Shown: one piece after another, positions 4,918 to 7,746 of the stretch | How the letters are laid out: each line of letters starts with the position of its first letter | How positions within the stretch are numbered: the first letter of the stretch is position 1 | From: Nanobdellota archaeon | GTDB lineage: Archaea > Nanobdellota > Nanobdellia > Pacearchaeales > GW2011-AR1 | Assembly (NCBI GenBank): GCA_018901375.1 | Contig: JAHIEP010000055.1 | Location: 1 to 7,746 of the forward strand | Direction: 5' to 3' | Length of the DNA stretch: 7,746 nucleotides | The notes under the pieces: generated by a model | What the model was told of the DNA's origin: nothing | Database searches by the model: none | What the model saw: only the letters and a program-made list of their open reading frames with translations | Made by a program: the position numbers and the translations under genes

Positions 4918-5051
4918 ATAACCCCCCTTTCAAAAAATTGATTGTAATCATATTTTTTGAGTGAAACACCCTTGGTGTTACTCTCAAATTTTTTAGTATA
5001 ACAAAATTTGTATGATAGTTCTCTGAACTTTCTTTCAAATTTTAAAACCAT
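4914..5051 (-). other. 45-codon frame in the upstream element, overlapping the next start
   Basis: The frame starts MVLKFERKFRE, shares RKFRE-x-S-x-KFCYTKKF with the 29-codon frame near 1400, and stops in an ATGA overlap with the Cys-rich protein gene. There is no ribosome site at its ATG. The pattern of base changes between copies (none at third positions) argues against a selected protein. A translated leader peptide remains possible. Confidence 0.25.
4956..4988. promoter_or_regulatory. 15-bp dyad around CTT upstream of the Cys-rich protein gene
   Basis: TTTGAGTGAAACACC and GGTGTTACTCTCAAA pair over 15 positions with two mismatches around CTT. The TATA-like box centred near 4998 would put the minus-strand transcription start at about 4972, the centre of this dyad. 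That placement suits a repressor site better than an RNA hairpin. Read on the plus strand it is followed by six T and could instead stop transcription coming from the left. Confidence 0.5.
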
Positions 5052-5054
5052 AAC
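4985..5054 (-). promoter_or_regulatory. Repeated upstream element, copy ahead of the Cys-rich protein gene
   Basis: This is the partner of 1387-1456 (63 of 70 identical). It holds the palindrome AGTTC-AGA-GAACT (5018-5030), here with five-base arms, and the same 26-bp inverted repeat CAAATTTT-N10-AAAATTTG (4985-5010) around a TATA-like TTATACTA. If that box is used, the palindrome lies about 46-56 bases before the start, where an activator could bind. The inverted repeat covers the box, where a repressor could bind. Confidence 0.55.
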
Positions 5055-5071
5055 AAACGCAAAACAATCCC

Positions 5072-5093
5072 TTATTAAACAATTATTAAACAA
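5072..5093. repeat. Perfect 11-bp tandem direct repeat
   Basis: TTATTAAACAA occurs twice in a row (5072-5082, 5083-5093) in the divergent region, 68 bases before the plus-strand ATG. An 11-bp step places both copies on the same face of the DNA, as in direct-repeat operators. It could also be a small slippage duplication. Confidence 0.5.
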
Positions 5094-5117
5094 TCATCAA
5101 GAACAATCTTTCATAAC

Positions 5118-5153
5118 ACTTAAAAACCCGAAACGCCTTTCCCGTATATAAAA
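5118..5153 (+). promoter_or_regulatory. TATA-like boxes ahead of the seven-helix protein gene
   Basis: Two candidates exist. TATATAAAA at 5145-5153 is the better box, but it is only eight bases from the ATG, too close for a start of transcription before it. CTTAAAAA at 5118-5125 would start RNA near 5148 and leave a 12-base leader. I cannot choose between them; the first may also hint at a later translation start. Confidence 0.35.
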
Positions 5154-5160
5154 TTCTAAA

Positions 5161-5823
5161 ATGGCACACCCCTTCGTAGTCCCAAGCTGGTTTTTCGGAT
5201 ACAGCATTATGTTCACACTAGCCTTCGCAATCATAACCCTCGGACTAGGACTCTTCGCATTCAAAATTCATAAACTATCCGAACAAAAATCCACAAAACT
5301 CTTCGGAATCTCCTTCATATTTATCTCACTACACTACTTCATTCAATCTCTTCTAAATTTTTCAATAGTCTCAACCCTAAATCAAAACATTTGTAACATA
5401 ATGAAAATAGATAACATCAACTCTCTAAATACATTAGGAGCATACTCTCACATGCTCTTCTTCATTATGGGACTAGCAACACTAACGTACATGACCCTAA
5501 AAATCGAAAATAAAACAACATATATACTCCTATTAATCCTACCAATAGCCTCCATCATCTTCTCGCAAAACAAACTTTACTTATTCTACGCCATCGCATC
5601 AATCTTCCTAATTTTCATCGCAATACATTACCTTAAAAATTACCTTAAAAACAGGCAATTTAAAACGCTCCTCATACTAATCGCATTCATCTTCCTACTC
5701 TTCGGAAACCTTCACTTCATATTTTCAGTAAATCACGGAGTATACTATATAATCGGACATTTCCTTGAACTAGTAGCCTATCTTCTTATCCTACTAAATT
5801 TCATTCTCGTTCTAAAAAAATGA
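5161..5823 (+). CDS. Seven-helix membrane protein, possible sensor paired with a winged-helix regulator
   Basis: A 220-residue integral membrane protein with about seven helices (roughly 13-34, 46-66, 90-110, 118-135, 138-156, 166-188 and 194-217) and almost no loops. Several histidines lie in or near the helices: H3, H58 in LHYFIQS, H96 in YSHMLFF, H184 in NLHFIF and H200 in IIGHFLEL. They could bind heme or a metal ion, but this is inference. The family is known to me only as uncharacterised archaeal proteins. No ribosome site is seen at the ATG. The end overlaps the regulator gene by ATGA, so the two are made together. The pair diverges from the metal/thiol locus and suggests a membrane sensor that holds or releases a DNA-binding partner. 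The ATG at codon 17 is an alternative start. Confidence 0.75.
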   Translation: MAHPFVVPSWFFGYSIMFTLAFAIITLGLGLFAFKIHKLSEQKSTKLFGISFIFISLHYFIQSLLNFSIVSTLNQNICNIMKIDNINSLNTLGAYSHMLFFIMGLATLTYMTLKIENKTTYILLLILPIASIIFSQNKLYLFYAIASIFLIFIAIHYLKNYLKNRQFKTLLILIAFIFLLFGNLHFIFSVNHGVYYIIGHFLELVAYLLILLNFILVLKK

Positions 5824-6095
5824 CTAAAAAGAGGAACAGGCTTCAAGTAATTAGGGACATTCTTTCTACGATAAACAAAAAAAAGGGAGAAATCAAACCA
5901 ACACATATACTTTACAAATCAAATCTCTCACATCACATGATGGACGAATATCTCAAAGAATTAATCTCAAAAAAATTCATCAAAGAAAACAGAAAAACAA
6001 GAGGGAAAACATATTCAATTACAAAAAAAGGGAAAGATTATCTAGATCAATATAAACTAATAACAAACTTCACCGAATCTTTCGGACTAGACTAA
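5820..6095 (+). CDS. HTH_45-like winged-helix transcription regulator
   Basis: A 91-residue basic protein with the layout of archaeal single-domain winged-helix regulators. A first helix (RLQVIRDILSTI) leads to KPTHILYKSNLSHHMMDEYLKELISKKFI as helix-turn-helix, a two-strand wing (ENRKTRGKTYSIT), and a last helix (KKGKDYLDQY...). The pattern ILYKSNLS...YL..L...FI...YSIT.KGK.YL is that of the HTH_45 family, which usually acts as a dimer. The start is fixed by the ATGA overlap with the seven-helix protein. No ligand-binding domain is present, so the signal probably comes from the partner. Likely targets are the palindromes in the divergent region and in the repeated element, but nothing in the sequence proves it. 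Confidence 0.87.
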   Translation: MTKKRNRLQVIRDILSTINKKKGEIKPTHILYKSNLSHHMMDEYLKELISKKFIKENRKTRGKTYSITKKGKDYLDQYKLITNFTESFGLD

Positions 6096-6218
6096 AATCT
6101 ATATCTCCCAGATTCTAAATTTAAATTATTCGTACGACCATCCCATTAAAAGTTACACCGACGACATACTCATTCTGAGACAAAGCGTTTCTGAAGCAAC
6201 ACGTATCTGTTCCTCATC

Positions 6219-7709
6219 TTATCCCCCACAAGTCGATCCTCCACCGCAACCACCTCCACAGCCACCACCACAACCTCCACCACCAGCACCACAAGTCCCA
6301 CCAGCAGGCGCACTAGCAGCAACCTCTTTCAATACAGCCTCACTAGCAACCCCATCATCCGTAACAACAAACGTCCCAGGAATCATTCCCATCCAACAAC
6401 TCCACCGAACTGTCCCAACCTTATCCGGCGTGAACTCAACAACATTCATCCCCTTCTTCAACTTAGCATCCAAACCATAGTCCCGAACAATTATCTCATT
6501 ATTACATCCCGTCAATTCCTTAACATTAATCTCCCACCGAACAGGAACCCCCTTCTTCAAGGTAAACGTATCCGGACTCCAACCATACCTATCAACATCC
6601 ATCTTAATCACCTGAACATCTCCACTCATCTCACCTATTGCCGATTGCCTATTGCCTATTACCTCGCTACTTATCGCCTCAAAACTATACGGACTCCCAA
6701 GAACAACCAACCCCCGATTCAACATTATCAACCCCAATATCAAAACCAATATAGCCGCAATCTTCAAAATTCTCTTCGTAGCCTTAGCACTAATCACCGA
6801 AGTCAAACTACCAAACCCAATCAAAACCGGCAAAGTCCCAAGACCAAAAGCCCCAAGCGAAAAGAACCCAGACCAAAAACTCCCAGTTCCAGCCGCATAC
6901 AAATATAAAGCCTGCAACGGCCCACAAGCAATAAACAACCCACTAAGTATACCCGTCATAAACGGCGCCTTATAAAATCCCTTCGCATCATGACTAGTCT
7001 TCGCAGTCCATCTAGTCAAAAACTTCGGATTAAGTTGAAACCTTCTAAAAAACCCAACACCAAGCATGCTCAAAGCATAAAATATCATAAACACCCCAGC
7101 AAAAATCGCAACACCAGCACGAAGCCCGACGCTGAAAGCAAACACACCACCAATCAAACCAAAAATCCCACCTATCACGGCATACGAAACAACCTTAGCC
7201 CCACCATAAACAAAATGTTGCCCAAACCCCTTATGCCCTTTCGTAGCATTCCGCGTAGTATACGAAACCACAAAAGCCCCGCACATCGAAATGCAATGAA
7301 ACCCAGTCAAAAGACCAACAAAGAATAATATAATAATACCAGAATTCTCACCAACTCCTGGAATCGAAAGCCCAAAATCAGAAATCCAACCATAAGCAAA
7401 ATAAGCCAACACCAACAACGACCCAATCATAAACCAAAACCCAACCCTATCCCCCGAACCTTCATCATTCCTTTCTCCCAACTCCCGACTACCAACTACA
7501 GACTTCGGATTTATAATCCGAAACTCCCCACCATTCTCAATTATATGCACAATCCGATTCTCACTTATCTTATTAGATTCAAAATCAACCTCAACCTCTC
7601 CCTTAGAATAGCTAGCATTAACACTCTTCACCTTATCCTTCAACTTCATCTCAATAAGATTAGCACACGAATTGCAAGTCATCCCCTCAACCTTAAATGT
7701 CTTTCTCAT
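6219..7709 (-). CDS. HMA - TauE/DsbD-like - cupredoxin fusion with Cys-Gly tail (copper handling)
   Basis: The 496 residues hold, in order: a heavy-metal (HMA) domain (1-68) with GMT-C12-NS-C15; a low-complexity linker (about 70-88); a helix (91-108); and a six-helix sulfite exporter TauE/SafE or DsbD_2-type core (about 122-335) with GFH-C139-ISM-C143-G and IA-C262-GPLQALYLY. A second linker (340-363) follows. Next is a cupredoxin-like domain (about 364-450) with GWSPDTFTLKKG, TG-C402-NNE and WS-C438-W-M440-G-M442-IPG. The tail has five cysteines (C473, C480, C484, C488, C494) in glycine, ending CGG. Such fusions are known in copper trafficking: HMA takes Cu(I) inside, the core moves metal or electrons, and the cupredoxin domain holds copper outside. 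Ligands are Cys and Met instead of the usual blue-copper His set. The gene is monocistronic here and convergent with the regulator pair. Confidence 0.92.
   Translation of the reverse strand: MRKTFKVEGMTCNSCANLIEMKLKDKVKSVNASYSKGEVEVDFESNKISENRIVHIIENGGEFRIINPKSVVGSRELGERNDEGSGDRVGFWFMIGSLLVLAYFAYGWISDFGLSIPGVGENSGIIILFFVGLLTGFHCISMCGAFVVSYTTRNATKGHKGFGQHFVYGGAKVVSYAVIGGIFGLIGGVFAFSVGLRAGVAIFAGVFMIFYALSMLGVGFFRRFQLNPKFLTRWTAKTSHDAKGFYKAPFMTGILSGLFIACGPLQALYLYAAGTGSFWSGFFSLGAFGLGTLPVLIGFGSLTSVISAKATKRILKIAAILVLILGLIMLNRGLVVLGSPYSFEAISSEVIGNRQSAIGEMSGDVQVIKMDVDRYGWSPDTFTLKKGVPVRWEINVKELTGCNNEIIVRDYGLDAKLKKGMNVVEFTPDKVGTVRWSCWMGMIPGTFVVTDDGVASEAVLKEVAASAPAGGTCGAGGGGCGGGCGGGCGGGSTCGG
6634..6661. 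repeat. Heptamer tandem repeat in the second linker of the fusion gene
   Basis: Four 7-bp units, CCTATTG, CCGATTG, CCTATTG and CCTATTA, lie in the gene part coding for the linker between membrane core and cupredoxin domain (around VIGNRQSAIGE). Confidence 0.8.
7475..7502. repeat. Heptamer tandem repeat in the first linker of the fusion gene
   Basis: The units CTCCCAA, CTCCCGA, CTACCAA and a weaker CTACAGA lie in the part coding for the linker between the HMA domain and the first helix (around VVGSRELGER). Confidence 0.7.
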
Positions 7710-7728
7710 AAATAATCCACAAATATTT

Positions 7729-7738
7729 TTTATATAAA
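7729..7738 (-). promoter_or_regulatory. TATA box giving a probably leaderless message for the copper fusion gene
   Basis: On the minus strand TTTATATAAA is centred about 24 bases before the ATG at 7709, the distance expected from an archaeal box to its start of transcription. No ribosome site precedes the ATG, so leaderless translation is likely. None of the repeated elements of the other locus is seen in the 37 bases available. Confidence 0.6.
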
Positions 7739-7746
7739 ATCTTTGC

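Noticed and set aside
6096..6218. Possible gene or RNA between the two convergent genes
   Set aside because: No open frame of note, no strong dyad and no clear T-run; I see only AATCT/AGATT pairing and AT-rich sequence.

Overview
The window looks like a piece of a small, AT-rich archaeal genome, most likely a DPANN archaeon of the Woesearchaeota/Pacearchaeota kind. This is inferred from TATA-like boxes 24-26 bases upstream of starts, a leaderless-looking gene, Shine-Dalgarno sites inside tightly packed operons, an HTH_45-type winged-helix regulator, and a tiny protein with an archaeal-style single C2H2 zinc finger. No rRNA, tRNA, CRISPR array or transposase was seen.

Layout. Almost everything from 4917 down to the left edge is read on the minus strand and reads as one accessory locus for metal (probably copper) and thiol chemistry at the membrane and outside it. 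In transcription order it holds: a Cys-rich anchored protein ending in GMVGGC; a 56-residue membrane peptide with the same tail; a T-rich terminator; an anchored DUF411 protein; a membrane protein with an external CPLC motif; a soluble helical protein; an anchored protein with three thioredoxin-like modules; a 49-residue membrane peptide with a GGGCGR tail; a C2H2 finger-membrane-thioredoxin fusion whose active site is CxxT; and a four-helix membrane protein with a Cys-Cys-x-His motif. At the left edge a 116-bp tandem repeat, in which each unit carries its own ribosome site and ATG, leads into a gene that leaves the window.

To the right, read on the plus strand, sit a seven-helix membrane protein and a winged-helix regulator overlapping by ATGA. 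They diverge from the metal/thiol locus and could be its sensor and switch. Convergent with them, on the minus strand, is a 496-residue fusion of a heavy-metal (HMA) domain, a TauE/DsbD-like membrane core, a cupredoxin-like domain and a Cys-Gly tail.

How the parts could work together (inference). The HMA-TauE-cupredoxin protein would move or reduce copper across the membrane. DUF411 and the Cys-tailed proteins would hold it outside. The thioredoxin-like proteins and the CPLC membrane protein would pass electrons to keep the thiols reduced. A repeated upstream element, with a short palindrome whose symmetry is kept by a paired base change in one copy, heads at least three segments of the locus and is the best candidate for common control.
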